NCBI GenBank assembly: GCA_029448655.1
Contig: JACCLO010000004.1
Location: 372,001-436,000, forward strand
DNA from: Wolfiporia cocos
Lineage: Eukaryota; Basidiomycota; Agaricomycetes; Polyporales; Phaeolaceae
DNA length: 64,000 bases
Direction: 5' to 3'
Shown: in pieces, positions 21,233 through 31,892 of the stretch
How positions within the stretch are numbered: position 1 is the first letter of the stretch
Layout of the letters: every line of letters begins with the position of its first letter
Made by a program: the position numbers and the translations under genes
The notes under the pieces: generated by a model
The model's database searches: none
What the model was told of the DNA's origin: nothing
Seen by the model: only the letters and a program-made list of their open reading frames with translations

Positions 21233-22132
21233 TGTCACAGATTTATCTGGGGCTTACAGCATTTTTCCTATGATTATAGCAATTTACCTGGGATTTATAC
21301 GTCTAACTACCAGTTATCTACGGGTTAACTCCCATTGCCACCACGACAAGCTCTTGACTGGGCTTATCACCACATGACCAGCTTACATAACGCTACGGCA
21401 CCTTCCGGTCCAATAGCATAGTTACAGCTACGTCATACAGGTCTCGCCCGACAGAGCAAGACCAGCCACGTCATAGATCCTAGATCATAATGATAGGCCG
21501 AGCGCGGCACGCTCGCATAATAATGTCCACATGTACAAACAGTGCCTCACGGCCTTGTACTATTGGGTCGGCCTTCACGGCTTCCCACCGCCATAAGATC
21601 CTTGATCACAATGGCACCTCAGGCGCGGCACGCGGACCGGGCTGTAACACATGCCACGGTACTTCCCATCCAATGGCATAACGACCTCGGCACCTCGCCT
21701 TGGTCATCCAACGAAGCATGGCCAATCGCCATTATACCTCACGGTATCCGGCAACCGGCTTCTCCATATACCCGGGCTGCGCCCGCGTTCATATGATAAC
21801 ATACACAAATCCCTCTCCTACGATTGGTGCGGCCATTAGGGCCCATCACGGCCATTGTAGATAGAGTCCATAAACATCAGATAAGATAGCGCTTCGCCTC
21901 TTGGCAAAGCCACATAACCCGGAAAGGTAACGACTAGTTAGTAGCACGTGACCTTCCCATAAACATGTATATAACTAGGGGCTTGACGCCCTATAACTTT
22001 AGTTCTATTATTCTCTCGGCTTGCGCCGTAGAATAACCTCTCACATCCTGCTGCGCTGGTATTGCCTCCTCTCTAAGTCGCCTTATCTCAACAATATAGG
22101 CACTTGGTGAGTCCCATAGGCGTACTGTGTCA
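21233..22132 (+). repeat. 3' LTR of element N (900 bp)
   Basis: TGTCACAGATTTATC...GTACTGTGTCA, with TATA-like CATGTATATAAC near 21965. It matches the fragments at 5040-5078/7763-7901 and, inverted, 4767-5039, 5079-7757 and 24566-24639/43113-43446. Confidence 0.85.
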
Positions 22133-22657
22133 CTGCCATTACCGCATGCATAGTATCTGCTCATATCTATGTATATCTACTGAGCTGGTATTTATAATTG
22201 TTAACGGGCTAGATATAAGGGTTCGCGTTTTGCCGATGGGAGAGAGAGAGAGACAAACATTTATATCCTGAGGCAATAGACTAAGTACATGTGTGGTAGC
22301 TAACGGGAGCAAAAGTGGTACGTAGGAAGGTAGTTAGAGAAGAGTAATATGGGAGTGGCGGTCATACATGTGTGAGGTATCGTGAAAAGAAGTGGAGTGT
22401 GATAGATAACTAACAAGGTACAAACTGGTTCAGGGTGCAGCGATTACCAAAGATTCCTATACCCCCAGCATGAGCTAAGAGGGTGTTGAGGGTGAAGTCA
22501 TCATGTGTGTCAGCGATGTGGATGGTCCATGTGACATGGACCATCCACATCGTATTGTGTCATCCCTAAGCCGTCCCAATGGAGGGAAAGTCGTTACTTA
22601 GTAAGGGCTAACCAAGTGGTATTGATGGCGACTAGCCAGGGATCATACTAGAGATGG
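22133..22657. other. Unassigned stretch with GA repeat and perfect palindrome
   Basis: No gene seen. It contains a short (GA)n run near 22230 and a perfect inverted repeat, 19-bp arms around one base, at 22514-22552. Confidence 0.5.
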
Positions 22658-23038
22658 TGTCACGAATTTTTGTGACATTTCTCACATATGCGATTACCGG
22701 GGGTCGAACTCACGACCTAGGGATTTGCCGAAAGGTGCGCGCCTAACTGGCGTGTATCTCAAAGTAGCTAGCGCGCGGCTACCCCTTAACTACATCATAG
22801 GTTACATAAGCGTTCTAGGTCTCTGGCTGTTAGGCGCATGCACACAGGCCACGTCGCTTTAGGGCAAGGGTATTACTTAGTGTACAGGTGCTCCCTATAT
22901 GTATATAAACTAGGGCTCTGGGACGTCTTACTCCAGAATCTTTATTCTCGACTATGCCTTCGGGCACTTATACTCCATGCCTCGCTGCGCAGTGATACTC
23001 GCTAGTCTGAAGGAACCTCACCTCGATAACAACTTAGG
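22658..23038 (+). repeat. Degraded LTR fragment
   Basis: Begins TGTCACGAATTTTTGTGACA and has the LTR-like promoter block (GTATATAAACTAGGGC, then TTTATTCTCGAC), similar in layout to the TRIM-1 LTR. Its 3' end was not found beyond the solo LTR inserted at 23039. Confidence 0.45.
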
Positions 23039-23594
23039 TGTCACAAACTTTCCATAATGTCTTGTAACAACCCTCGCTATAGGACGCACGCGCGGCGCTA
23101 GGCGTACACCGCGTCTCTGCGCTGTAGCCACCTCCGGCGTCTCCCAGTTATTGCAGGTCACCTGGTCGTTTGGTTAGCGCTGTAGGATAGCGCGCGCCTC
23201 CGGTACTCACACTATGGTCACAGTAGTTACATGATGCGTCACTTAGCACATGACCCAGTAGATACGGCGCACAGGCCTTCTCTTTAGGGCAGTACTAGTA
23301 GCTCCACCGCTCATGTATATATTACGACGGAATGTGGGCTTACTCCCCATTCCTAAGATTCTCGACAATTGGGCATAGCCCCTCTCTTACTACTGCTGTG
23401 ATGCCTGCTGGCCCGGGGCCCGTATCACGTCGTGCTTGTCTGTGAGCCGCCATCGTTACCTCGACGTACACAAGGGATGTCTGGCTCCCACGTTGCCTCT
23501 GCGTTCAGCGCTGGCATGGTGACTTATAGGCTCGCCTCACGGCGCGTATGGTTCCCCCTGAGCCCAGGGGTAGCACAGACGTAAGTCTGTGTCA
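23039..23594 (+). repeat. TRIM-2-family solo LTR
   Basis: 556 bp, TGTCACAAAC...GTCTGTGTCA, same family as the TRIM-2 LTRs. The TSD is TTAGG (23034-23038 and 23595-23599). Confidence 0.9.
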
Positions 23595-23599
23595 TTAGG

Positions 23600-24002
23600 C
23601 GTGGTGACCCTATGTTGACTTGCATGTAGGATGCTGGCTAAAGGAGCGGGCGTTATGCTGAGGTATGACCCAGAGTATTTGGGTCAGATGGCAGAGTAGG
23701 ACCAGGGGCACACGCACCCCAAGTCGAGATTAATAGAGCTGAGGTTGTAAGACCTCAGCATTGGTGTTTATATACAAAGGGGGACTGGTAGCTAATGTGC
23801 AACGGGCTACCCTAAAGTAGAGGTCCGTGCACTGTAAGGCGCTTCCCTAAGTACATGTGACCTAACTACCAGATGGTCATCATGTGACCGCTGGTGAGGT
23901 GGCCACCGTAGACTAGTGGCTAAGCGTAGTAGCTAGAACATAAAGTATGAGGAATTGACCCGGGGTAGAGCCGGTTGATCCATGTCACTGGTTTCATGAC
24001 AC
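23600..24002 (-). repeat. Probable degraded LTR, minus orientation
   Basis: On the minus strand it reads TGTCATGAAACC at the start and has a TATA-like block followed by TTAATCTCGAC, as in other LTRs here. The far end is unclear. Confidence 0.4.
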
Positions 24003-24565
24003 CATGAGGCCCAAAGTTGGCTGGGTCGAAGTTTCAGGTTAAGAAGGCACGGGAAACGTGTGATCTGTAGGGGTTGACCCTTGGATTGGAGGTGAGAAAA
24101 GATGCCGATTTGATCAAGTTCTCTCCAGAAGTCGTGGAGGAGTTCAGTAGAGGTGATGGTTGGGAGGTTAGGGTTCTTGTGGGGTCAAAAAGGGACAGAG
24201 TTGAGTTGGAGAATGTTGATGCATTGATATCACATTTGTATGGCATGGACAGCCGGGGGTGGTTCGTTGAGTCGGGTGACTGGTTTGGAGTTGGGGTCAG
24301 GGGGTGGAGTGCCGATGGTGCGAAGGGTGTCAAACATCGGCTGTGTGAAGAAAATGCGTGGGTTTTGTGCATGGATGGGCAAGTGGGGTTTGTAAACAGG
24401 GCTTGAGGCGCATTTGTGTGGAGGTACAAGAGAGTTTGCGAGGGCGGTGAGATCACCGACATGTTCGTGGGTGGATTGGTTGGAACCGACAGGTGACTTA
24501 GGTGGAGGTGTGGTCAGTGCTGGAGTGGTGGAGACCGGTGGTTGAGGTGTAGTGGGTCGAGGTGA
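24003..24565 (-). other. Possible coding fragment of unknown identity
   Basis: Two overlapping minus-strand open frames (24034-24462 and 24230-24592) rich in Pro, Ser and Thr. No domain recognised. It may be a remnant of a host exon displaced by the LTRs around it. Confidence 0.2.
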
Positions 24566-24639
24566 GTGACACAGTACACCTGTGGGACTCACCAGTGCCT
24601 ATATTCTTGAGTAATAAGGCGACTTGGAGAGGAGGTGAC

Positions 24640-25344
24640 TGTTACGGTTATTTTAATTTTTCGAGTATCGACAGAACTCACCATTGGGCGAATACGATAC
24701 AGGGACTTGTCGCGCAACTAACTCCCCTGGCTACTCGAGATCTTACTGGGCGCATCCCCAGTTGTACTAGTCTGTAGGGCTCGTTTCATCTTTGGCAGAT
24801 CCAACCCTGCCACCGTTTCATGTTCATCGTTTAGCAGACAGATGGCGTTCAACCGCCATCATTCCTATCTATCGTCTCAGATATATCATTCCATACTTAT
24901 CAAACGTCTGGGACTATAGCGTAGATAGTATCGGTGACATCTGGGACAGACTTGACCCCTGAAACCTAGCGTAGTATAAAAACTCATGTACTTACCGTCG
25001 AGGCTCTTCAGCTCGACCTTGTTGTACAAACAAGAAGTCTTATACTCATTCTCAAACGTAGGAAACTACGCTCAGTATTTCTCACTCGAGCAACCGAACG
25101 ACTAAGTCCTCGAAGTGCACACTGACTTCTCGGACTTAGGCGAGTCTTATATTCTATTCGACTCGCACTTGAACAGATTATATCCTCTAACGCGTATTGG
25201 ATATTAACCGATCTCCTAAGGACTTTGCTTAGGACCCGAAGGCATCTAACGAGTATTTGCCTTCCACACGGCTGCGTGCCTACGTGGAGAAGAACGATTT
25301 ATATTCGCGACTCGAATATACGAACGGGTATTCGACCCGTAACA
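24640..25344 (+). repeat. 5' LTR of element C
   Basis: TGTTACGG...CCCGTAACA, promoter block GTAGTATAAAAACTC near 24972. Confidence 0.95.
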
Positions 25345-25345
25345 G

Positions 25346-25356
25346 AAGGTCGAGCT
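25346..25356 (+). promoter_or_regulatory. Self-primer binding site of element C
   Basis: AAGGTCGAGCT is the reverse complement of AGCTCGACCTT at 25010-25020 in the LTR. Confidence 0.8.
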
Positions 25357-25390
25357 TATCACACCCTCACCTACCACGGTGTAAGGGCAC

Positions 25391-27238
25391 ATGATATTTG
25401 GACCAGAATTCCCAGCACGACTGATTGAACTCTTGCCCGAGGACATTCAGGGAGTCTACAGACTCAACCAATACGAGTGGACTGACACCATTGGAGCCTT
25501 CCGTAACCGCGGAGGAATTGTTGTCATCCCCAGAGAAGATAGGGCATCGAAGTGGGTACAAGTATACCCCTCCGCAGGAACGACCGCTTGGGAAATAACG
25601 CGTGAAGCGTTCAAACGATTCGGAGAAATCCCTCCGATGTCAACCGCGACGTTGACCGAAAACGAAACCGAAACCATCAACAGAACCTTCGATGCCGATG
25701 GAAATACGAATCAGCCTTCGGGCGCCACAGGAATGGCAGGAATTGAGCGCATCAGAGATGATGGGAGAAATCCTGGAAACTTTACAGGAACAGATAACAG
25801 CCAGACCGGAGGACAGGACCCTCCAGGATTTATATCTGCTTCTGCGCAGAGTGGGATTGGGTCTATGGCTGGAGGAACAGACCTCTTTGGAAACCCCCCA
25901 CAGAACGCACCCGGAATGGGTAGCGGAGGAAATCCGTCTTGGACTAGCCCAAGCGGAGGAATGGGAACGACAAACCCAGGAACATGGCCTTCAGGCCTAT
26001 TTGGACGAACCCCCACAGGTACAAGCGGAGGAGGACTGGGAAGAAACTTCGGACTCGGAGGAGGGAATGCCTTCCCTCCTGGAGGACTCGGAGGAGGAAC
26101 CCCCGCGAACCCCGGAGGAGGAAACCCTGGAGGGAACTCAGGGAACCCCGGAGGAAACCCAGGAAACCCGGGTGGAGGATACCCGGGAGGAGGAGGACCC
26201 CCAGGAGGGCCTCCACCACCGAATGCGCCGCAACCTCAACCTCCGGCGCCGAACCCGTACTACCGACCCCCGATGATAAAGATCAATCCCCCAGACGTAT
26301 TCGACGGGGAACGATCCGACATGCAGAACTTCATAAACCAGTGCAATTCCTGGTTTACAATGTACGAAACGTCATTCCAGAACGACGTTCAGAGAGTGAT
26401 CTTTATCCTCTCTTATATTTCGAACAAGGGGAAAACGGGCCAATGGAAACAGAATTACCACCGGGTTTATACGAACCCCCAGACGAAACGATTCTTCCCG
26501 CCTAGTCTTGCACAATTTGATGCAGACTTCCAGAAAGCCTTCGGAGCCATCGAAGAGGTACAGAAAGCGCGGAAGAAAATCCTGGACGTAACCCAGGACA
26601 GGAAAGACATCGATGATTATATCACCGAGTTCAACAACTTGGCCGGGAAGGCCCAGTACGATCGATACAGCGCGGACAGAAACGCGTTGCTCATAACCCT
26701 CTTCGAGAAAGGGTTACCCGAACATACAACCCGATATATCATCGGCGTTCGACCGCTACCAGCAACCATTGATGAATGGCAGTCCGCTGCCTCGTACTAT
26801 GAAAATACGTACAAGATATTCTTGAAACGAGACAAACCGTTTGTCAAGAAAAAGGCTTGGCAAGCCTCGAACCAGAATAGCGGACGCACTAGCGCTCCGC
26901 AGACAACCGCACCGAAAGATCCGAATGCGATGGATGTAGATCGAATGACCACCCAGGAAAGGGACGATCACATCAAGAAGGGAAAATGCTTCACCTGTCA
27001 TCAGCCAGGACATATGTCGCGAGACTGCCCGAAGAGGCCGAGAAAGCCAGCCCGCCCTAGGCGGACTACTCGAAAAACCGAAGAAGAAGAAGCCGAGCAA
27101 GAAGCTCGCATTGAAGAAGTCTCCGAGGAAGAGACTGAATACATCACCGCTAACAGAGCGGTCACAGCAATTAGGGCTCTGAAAGCCAAGAACCCCGAGC
27201 TCCTAGCAAGGCTCGTAGAAGAACAGGATTTTGCCTAG
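25391..27238 (+). CDS. Gag of element C
   Basis: 615 aa, starting 46 nt after the LTR. The first 80 residues are a compact domain of unknown type ([12 protein letters not shown]). Residues 100-290 are Gly/Pro/Asn-rich low complexity ending in [13 protein letters not shown]. Residues 300-480 fit the retrotransposon Gag fold ([19 protein letters not shown]). A CCHC zinc knuckle [14 protein letters not shown] lies near residue 533, followed by a basic and then an acidic tail. The pol frame is -1 relative to gag and is already open before the gag stop, so frameshifting is possible; no classic slippery heptamer was seen. A second long frame overlaps the low-complexity part. Confidence 0.9.
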   Translation: MIFGPEFPARLIELLPEDIQGVYRLNQYEWTDTIGAFRNRGGIVVIPREDRASKWVQVYPSAGTTAWEITREAFKRFGEIPPMSTATLTENETETINRTFDADGNTNQPSGATGMAGIERIRDDGRNPGNFTGTDNSQTGGQDPPGFISASAQSGIGSMAGGTDLFGNPPQNAPGMGSGGNPSWTSPSGGMGTTNPGTWPSGLFGRTPTGTSGGGLGRNFGLGGGNAFPPGGLGGGTPANPGGGNPGGNSGNPGGNPGNPGGGYPGGGGPPGGPPPPNAPQPQPPAPNPYYRPPMIKINPPDVFDGERSDMQNFINQCNSWFTMYETSFQNDVQRVIFILSYISNKGKTGQWKQNYHRVYTNPQTKRFFPPSLAQFDADFQKAFGAIEEVQKARKKILDVTQDRKDIDDYITEFNNLAGKAQYDRYSADRNALLITLFEKGLPEHTTRYIIGVRPLPATIDEWQSAASYYENTYKIFLKRDKPFVKKKAWQASNQNSGRTSAPQTTAPKDPNAMDVDRMTTQERDDHIKKGKCFTCHQPGHMSRDCPKRPRKPARPRRTTRKTEEEEAEQEARIEEVSEEETEYITANRAVTAIRALKAKNPELLARLVEEQDFA

Positions 27239-27327
27239 GAGGGAAGCCCACGGTCTTACCCTCCGAGAAAGCAGCACATGTAATTACCTCGTTCGAGAAG
27301 AATCGATCCCTCTTCATCCCGGTAATC

Positions 27328-29101
27328 ATGACGCTGGCAAAACCCGTGAAGTGCAATGCACTAATCGACTCAGGAGCAATGTCGAACCTGATCCACAGCA
27401 GAGTGGTAGAAAAATACAAGGTGCCCACGCAACCTTTGAAGAACCCAATCATCGTCAAAAATGTTGACGGAACAGAAAACAAAGATGGGCGAATAGACCG
27501 AGAAGCTACCATACTACTACGATATCCGAAGACCCAGAAAACGCGAAAAGTCCGATTCCTGGTAGGATCAATCGGAACAGAAAATATGATTCTAGGGTAT
27601 GGATGGCTAAAAGACGAAAACCCCACAATCGACTGGAAGGACCAAACAGTCGATGTACGATCGGTACTAGGGGCAGAAGAAAAGAAACAGGAAGCCACGA
27701 TCCGAATGGATACGGTGGAAATGGTAGTTGCCCCAGAAGGAACAATTCCAACAAGGGGGACCCAAGAAGCTGCAGGGTATGACCTTTACGCCGCAGAAGA
27801 AACCGAGATTCCTGCCGGAGGATGGAAACTCGTCTCCACAGGAGTAAAAATGAAGATCCCGAAGGGATCGTATGGAAGGTTGGCCGGACGATCAGGCAAC
27901 ACCCTCAGACACGGATTGGTAGTACAAGCCGGAGTCATAGACTCGGACTACCGAGGAGACGTCGGAGCCATCGTCTTCAACTACTCAAACAAAGCACATA
28001 GAATTATCCCGGGCATGCGAATAGCCCAGATAATTTTCGAACAACACCTCACCCCCGACATCTTAGAAGTCGAAGACCTAGATGAAACAAAACGAGGGGA
28101 GAAAGGGTTTGGATCCACGGACCAGCCAGAAGAAACAACGCAGCGGCTCTATACTCCCGAGGAGTATGAAGCGATCCGACGCTTCGTGAAAGATAACCCT
28201 AGGATCATAGGGAAGAAAGGGGAGACGCGAAAGAAGTTCCGAACAAAGATACAAATCATAAACGCTGTCAGGAAAGCGCTGACGAAATCCCAGGAATTTG
28301 CACAGAAAACCCCCGAACCAGAACGAACGATTGAGGAGATGGTTCCCAAACACCTACTGGACTTCGCCAAGGTGTTCAGTAAGGAGTCCGCAGCAGCGTT
28401 CCCCCCGTCGAGACCATGGGACCACGCAATCGAATTAAAACCCGATTTTGTGCCGAAAGACTGCAAAGTCTATGCACTCTCGCCTAAAGAGCAGCAGGCG
28501 CTGGACGAATTCCTAAAAGAAAACCTGGCCAAGGGATTCATAGTCCCTTCAAAATCCCCGATGGCGTCACCATTCTTTTTCGTCCCAAAGAAAGACAGCG
28601 GCCTACGACCCTGTCAAGATTATCGGTATCTGAACGAAGGGACGATAAAGAACGTCTATCCCTTGCCACTGATCTCAGAGCTCCTGGAAAAGTTAAAAGG
28701 AGCAAAGATCTTCACAAAGATGGACCTTAGAGCGGGATACAACAACGTGCGAATCAAAAAAGGGGACGAATGGAAAGCGGCCTTCAAAACAAACCGAGGG
28801 TTGTACGAGCCCACGGTTATGTTTTTCGGATTGTGCAATGCACCCGGGACCTTTCAGGCAATGATGAACGAAATCCTGAAAGAAGAAATTCTCGAAGGAT
28901 GGGTGCTTGTTTATATGGACGACATCCTTATTTTCTCGGAAGACGAGAAAATACACAAGGAACGAGAGCGGCGGATCCTTCAGAGACTGGTGGATAACCA
29001 CCTCTTTGTGAAACCCGAGAAATGCGCCTTCGGTGTCGACAGAGTCGAATTTCTGGGACTAGTCATCACCCCAGGAAATATCCAGATGGACCCAGCGAAA
29101 C
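27328..29101 (+). CDS. pol of element C, part 1: protease, dUTPase, reverse transcriptase
   Basis: The protease active site ALIDSGA is near residue 13. A full dUTPase follows: motif 1 AAGYDLYAA (about 145), motif 2 [10 protein letters not shown], motif 3 [10 protein letters not shown] (about 205), motif 4 [10 protein letters not shown] and motif 5 [10 protein letters not shown] (about 256). The RT has [17 protein letters not shown] and the catalytic YMDDIL near residue 530. The dUTPase would lower dUTP during reverse transcription. Its place between protease and RT differs from elements A and B, where it ends the polyprotein. The frame is open upstream of this ATG to within gag. Element B interrupts at 29102, and the codon is completed at 39111 after the TSD. 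Confidence 0.9.
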
Positions 29102-29800
29102 TGTCACAGATTTGGGACATGCCACTATTTTTCCCGTATTTTTACCTATTTATCTGGTATTTCTACGACCTTGTAGACATTTACGCTGCCAAGCGCTCGT
29201 CTACACGTACACGCAAACAAACAACACGTACACAACGCGGTATACGTCCACTTGTCATAACAACACGTACATAACACGCTTGTACGCGTCAATGACTCAG
29301 CGGATTAACCTTCGGTGTCACGCGCTTTACTCATATCCCGGTACCGGGCTATGTCAGTACGATTGGATAAGCGGCCCGCTCGTTATCACATGCCAATGCC
29401 CTTATGATTACTCATATCCCGATGCCGGTATATAAGAATCACATGCATGGCTTACTAACGTAGCTACAGCCACTTCCACAACATGGACCTACGGTCCAAA
29501 CAAACGATCTTACTGGTGCGGCCATTACCGGCGCACATGGTCTATTGTAGTTTACGACTTAACCATATTAGTTATGTCTGCGCACAGACCACCTTCATGT
29601 TTGGCTCCCTTACCGGTAACCAAACAAAGCATGTATATAAGTAGGGCTATCACTGCGGATAAGCCTTAGATTTGTTCTCTGCATTCGCACAGTTACATAT
29701 CATCTCTGCTTGCGCCCACTAGTCTCCTCACCAACCTCCAGCAACTCCTTCAAGTCGCTTATTAGGTTATAGTGTGAGTCCCACAGTCTAGTCTGTGTCA
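29102..29800 (+). repeat. 5' LTR of element B
   Basis: TGTCACAGATTTGGG...GTCTGTGTCA. TATA-like TATATAA at 29634-29640; probable transcript start near 29668, the first base of the self-primer. Confidence 0.95.
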
Positions 29801-29802
29801 TA

Positions 29803-29813
29803 AGAACAAATCT
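29803..29813 (+). promoter_or_regulatory. Self-primer binding site of element B
   Basis: AGAACAAATCT is the reverse complement of AGATTTGTTCT at 29668-29678, about 28 nt after the TATA box. Confidence 0.85.
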
Positions 29814-30821
29814 CCCCCCTACCCCCGCCCTTGCGCTTGCGCTTGGGTCTGGGTTTCTATCCTACAGGGGCTATTACTTGTTGCTGCGCACATCCCTTTC
29901 TGCCTGACAAGGCGATTGGGGTGATAGTTGAGATCTGGGGGATACATCGCCATCCTCGGCAGAGGATTGGCAACCAGGGAAGCCACACCGCCTTTTTAGG
30001 CAGGAGGCCTACCTAACCCGGACTCCAGGGTCAAGGAGACACGGTCCTCGCTGACAAGCTTGGACTATGCGCGGTTAAGACCCGCCTGTGGAGAAAAGGG
30101 GACGGTCTGCCTGTGTGCGCCCAACCCCCTGTCATGGCAAGCGTTGTTCAGCGCCCCATCACTATCCATAGGGTCGTCATCATGACGGCATGGGAATTTT
30201 CCAAAGCCGCCTCCCAGGCGTAAGGGACCTGCTTTGAACCCGTTATGGGAAAAGCAGTGAGGGGGGTGACGTAAAAAATCACCCTGCCATAGGTCACTCG
30301 CGGTAGCCAATAGCATAAGTCCTCCGGGCAGCTCGGCGTGCGAGCATGGGTCAAACGGATTTGGGGCCCCATTGGAAGAGAAGCGCGTGGCCCACTCCCT
30401 CGGGATGTGGAGCGCTGCTGTCTCGCGATCCTAGATCGACAATGGTTTTTTAGCCCTGATGTGACACCCATGTGGCTACAGACGGCAACCTCATTGTTGA
30501 AGCATGGACAGGCTAAGAGATGTAAAATCCCAGCCACTTTCCGGCATCGTCCCTCCGGGGCGGTGTCGTGTATCCGATTCCCAATCATCTGACCCAGGAA
30601 CCGGCCTGGCAGTCAGCAACTCTACCCCTGGAGTCGGCGCCTCTGACCGTTAGGGTCATGCGAATATCCGCGCCGTCTCGGCACAGGGTTTGCGCGCAAC
30701 ATAAGAGTAATTATGCCCCGTAGTACACCTTCTTTGCTCCTGAAAAGGAGTCCACTACCCTACCTTACATAATCCCTTTCATTCCTGTTCTTGGGCGTAT
30801 CACTGGGAAACTTCGTTTCTC
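29814..30821 (+). other. Leader of element B
   Basis: About 1 kb, GC-rich, without a gene on the element strand. The motif GATCTGGGGGAT is at 29932-29943, 132 nt after the LTR, nearly the same distance as in G (133) and close to D (106). It may serve packaging, dimerisation or internal initiation. Confidence 0.6.
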
Positions 30822-31745
30822 ATGAAGGCTGCACTTTCTAGAATCATGCCCCGCGTTACCCGTCGCACCCGTGGCTCCTCCACTGCCCCTTACGTCAAAC
30901 CGACGAAGCGGTCCCTTCTCAGCCGCATCGACACCGCCGACATTCCTCGGGCAGAGGACGTCACCTACACGCTTCCTGTAAAGGAAGATTACACTGGGAA
31001 ACTCCATCTTTGGGAGATTCCCGTCCACATGCCAAAGCACATTGCTGAGGCTGGGAAACCCGCTCCTCGACCTCCCAAACCAGTTCCGCTCGCTAAGCGT
31101 ATCTGGACAGAGGAAGAGAAGCTAGCGCAATCCATTACCGCCATGGAGAATCTCATCGAACTCCGCGAACTCAACAAGCTCAAGCTCGCTCGCGATAAGC
31201 TGAATAAGCGAATCGCCGCCAAACAAGCCGCCAAGGAAGCCAAGCAAGCAGCTTCTTCACTGGCCCTCCGTCTCTCCAGCCCGGCGGCCGGACCTTCTGT
31301 TCCGGCCAACCACAAGATTCTCGACCCTTCCCTCGTCTTCGGGAAGAAGAAGCCTCTCCAAGCATGCGATCAAGTTATTCCCATGCTAGAAGGCACTCTC
31401 ACTCGCCTCACTCCTCTCGCCAACCACCCCCCTAATTACCCAGGCTTCCATATGGAAAACGACATGCGTTTCCATACTATGGTAGTAGAATTGGAGGATC
31501 TGGTGGATAACGTAAAGGATAGAGCGAGACGGGGGAGGATCACCAATAGAGACTGGAGAATTATGAAAAAGTATTGCAAACAGCTCGGCAATATTTCCTT
31601 TTTGGATTGGCGTACGGACTTAGCTCGTATCGTAGCAGAATGCGTAGCGCTACAAATTACTTTTGCCTTCGGTGTAACACCACCTGACAAGGTGGCAGGG
31701 CCCTCAACTACTTCGGTAGAAGAGGATATACTCGCGATTGTATAG
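30822..31745 (+). CDS. Pre-gag accessory protein of element B (ORF1)
   Basis: 307 aa from the first ATG; a start at 30846 (MPRVTRRTRG) is equally possible. It opens with a basic stretch, then GKLHLWEIP (about residue 60), a long charged helix (residues 85-145), a Ser/Pro linker and a C-terminal helical domain (residues 215-285) with ITNRDWRIMKKYCKQLGN. Element D codes for a protein at the same place with GKPELWNIP, a charged helix and IDNKQMRLLVKNCKIIGN, so the two are homologous by eye. No known retrotransposon domain fits. It is not Gag, which follows separately. A particle, RNA-binding or nuclear-entry role is only a guess. Confidence 0.75.
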   Translation: MKAALSRIMPRVTRRTRGSSTAPYVKPTKRSLLSRIDTADIPRAEDVTYTLPVKEDYTGKLHLWEIPVHMPKHIAEAGKPAPRPPKPVPLAKRIWTEEEKLAQSITAMENLIELRELNKLKLARDKLNKRIAAKQAAKEAKQAASSLALRLSSPAAGPSVPANHKILDPSLVFGKKKPLQACDQVIPMLEGTLTRLTPLANHPPNYPGFHMENDMRFHTMVVELEDLVDNVKDRARRGRITNRDWRIMKKYCKQLGNISFLDWRTDLARIVAECVALQITFAFGVTPPDKVAGPSTTSVEEDILAIV

Positions 31746-31892
31746 TAGAAATACTATCATCTTTTAACTCTGAAATAGAGTGCGAGTGTGATCTATAACG
31801 AAAGTCGCAGCTTTCAAAACCAATCCCTTCTTAAGAATCTAAGACAATGAGTAACCAGAAACTAACATTCGTCACAAACAGTATTCACAAAA

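Larger units (their letters stand above)
5040..22132 (+). mobile_element. Noncoding LTR element N, split by five insertions
   Basis: After removing nested insertions, the pieces read continuously: a truncated 5' LTR (5040-5078 plus 7763-7901), internal sequence (7902-8526, 17106-17652, 19534-21232) and a 3' LTR (21233-22132). The internal part is about 2.9 kb, has no recognisable gag or pol, and is packed with short perfect hairpins. Its 3' end (hairpin, AAAGCGGGGGTAA, TGTCACAG) nearly matches that of autonomous element B, which suggests mobilisation in trans. The last part of the 5' LTR and its primer site are lost. Confidence 0.7.

Noticed and set aside
22680..22790. tRNA-like box GAGTTCGACCCCCGG on the minus strand, and similar boxes in the TRIM-1 LTR and near 23900
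   Set aside because: B-box-like words are present, but no cloverleaf could be drawn and the A box is absent or misplaced. Not called as tRNA.
22653..23043. Complete 390-bp LTR ending in GGTGTCA
   Set aside because: The final TGTCA belongs to the TRIM-2-family solo LTR at 23039, shown by its TTAGG duplication; the host LTR is incomplete.
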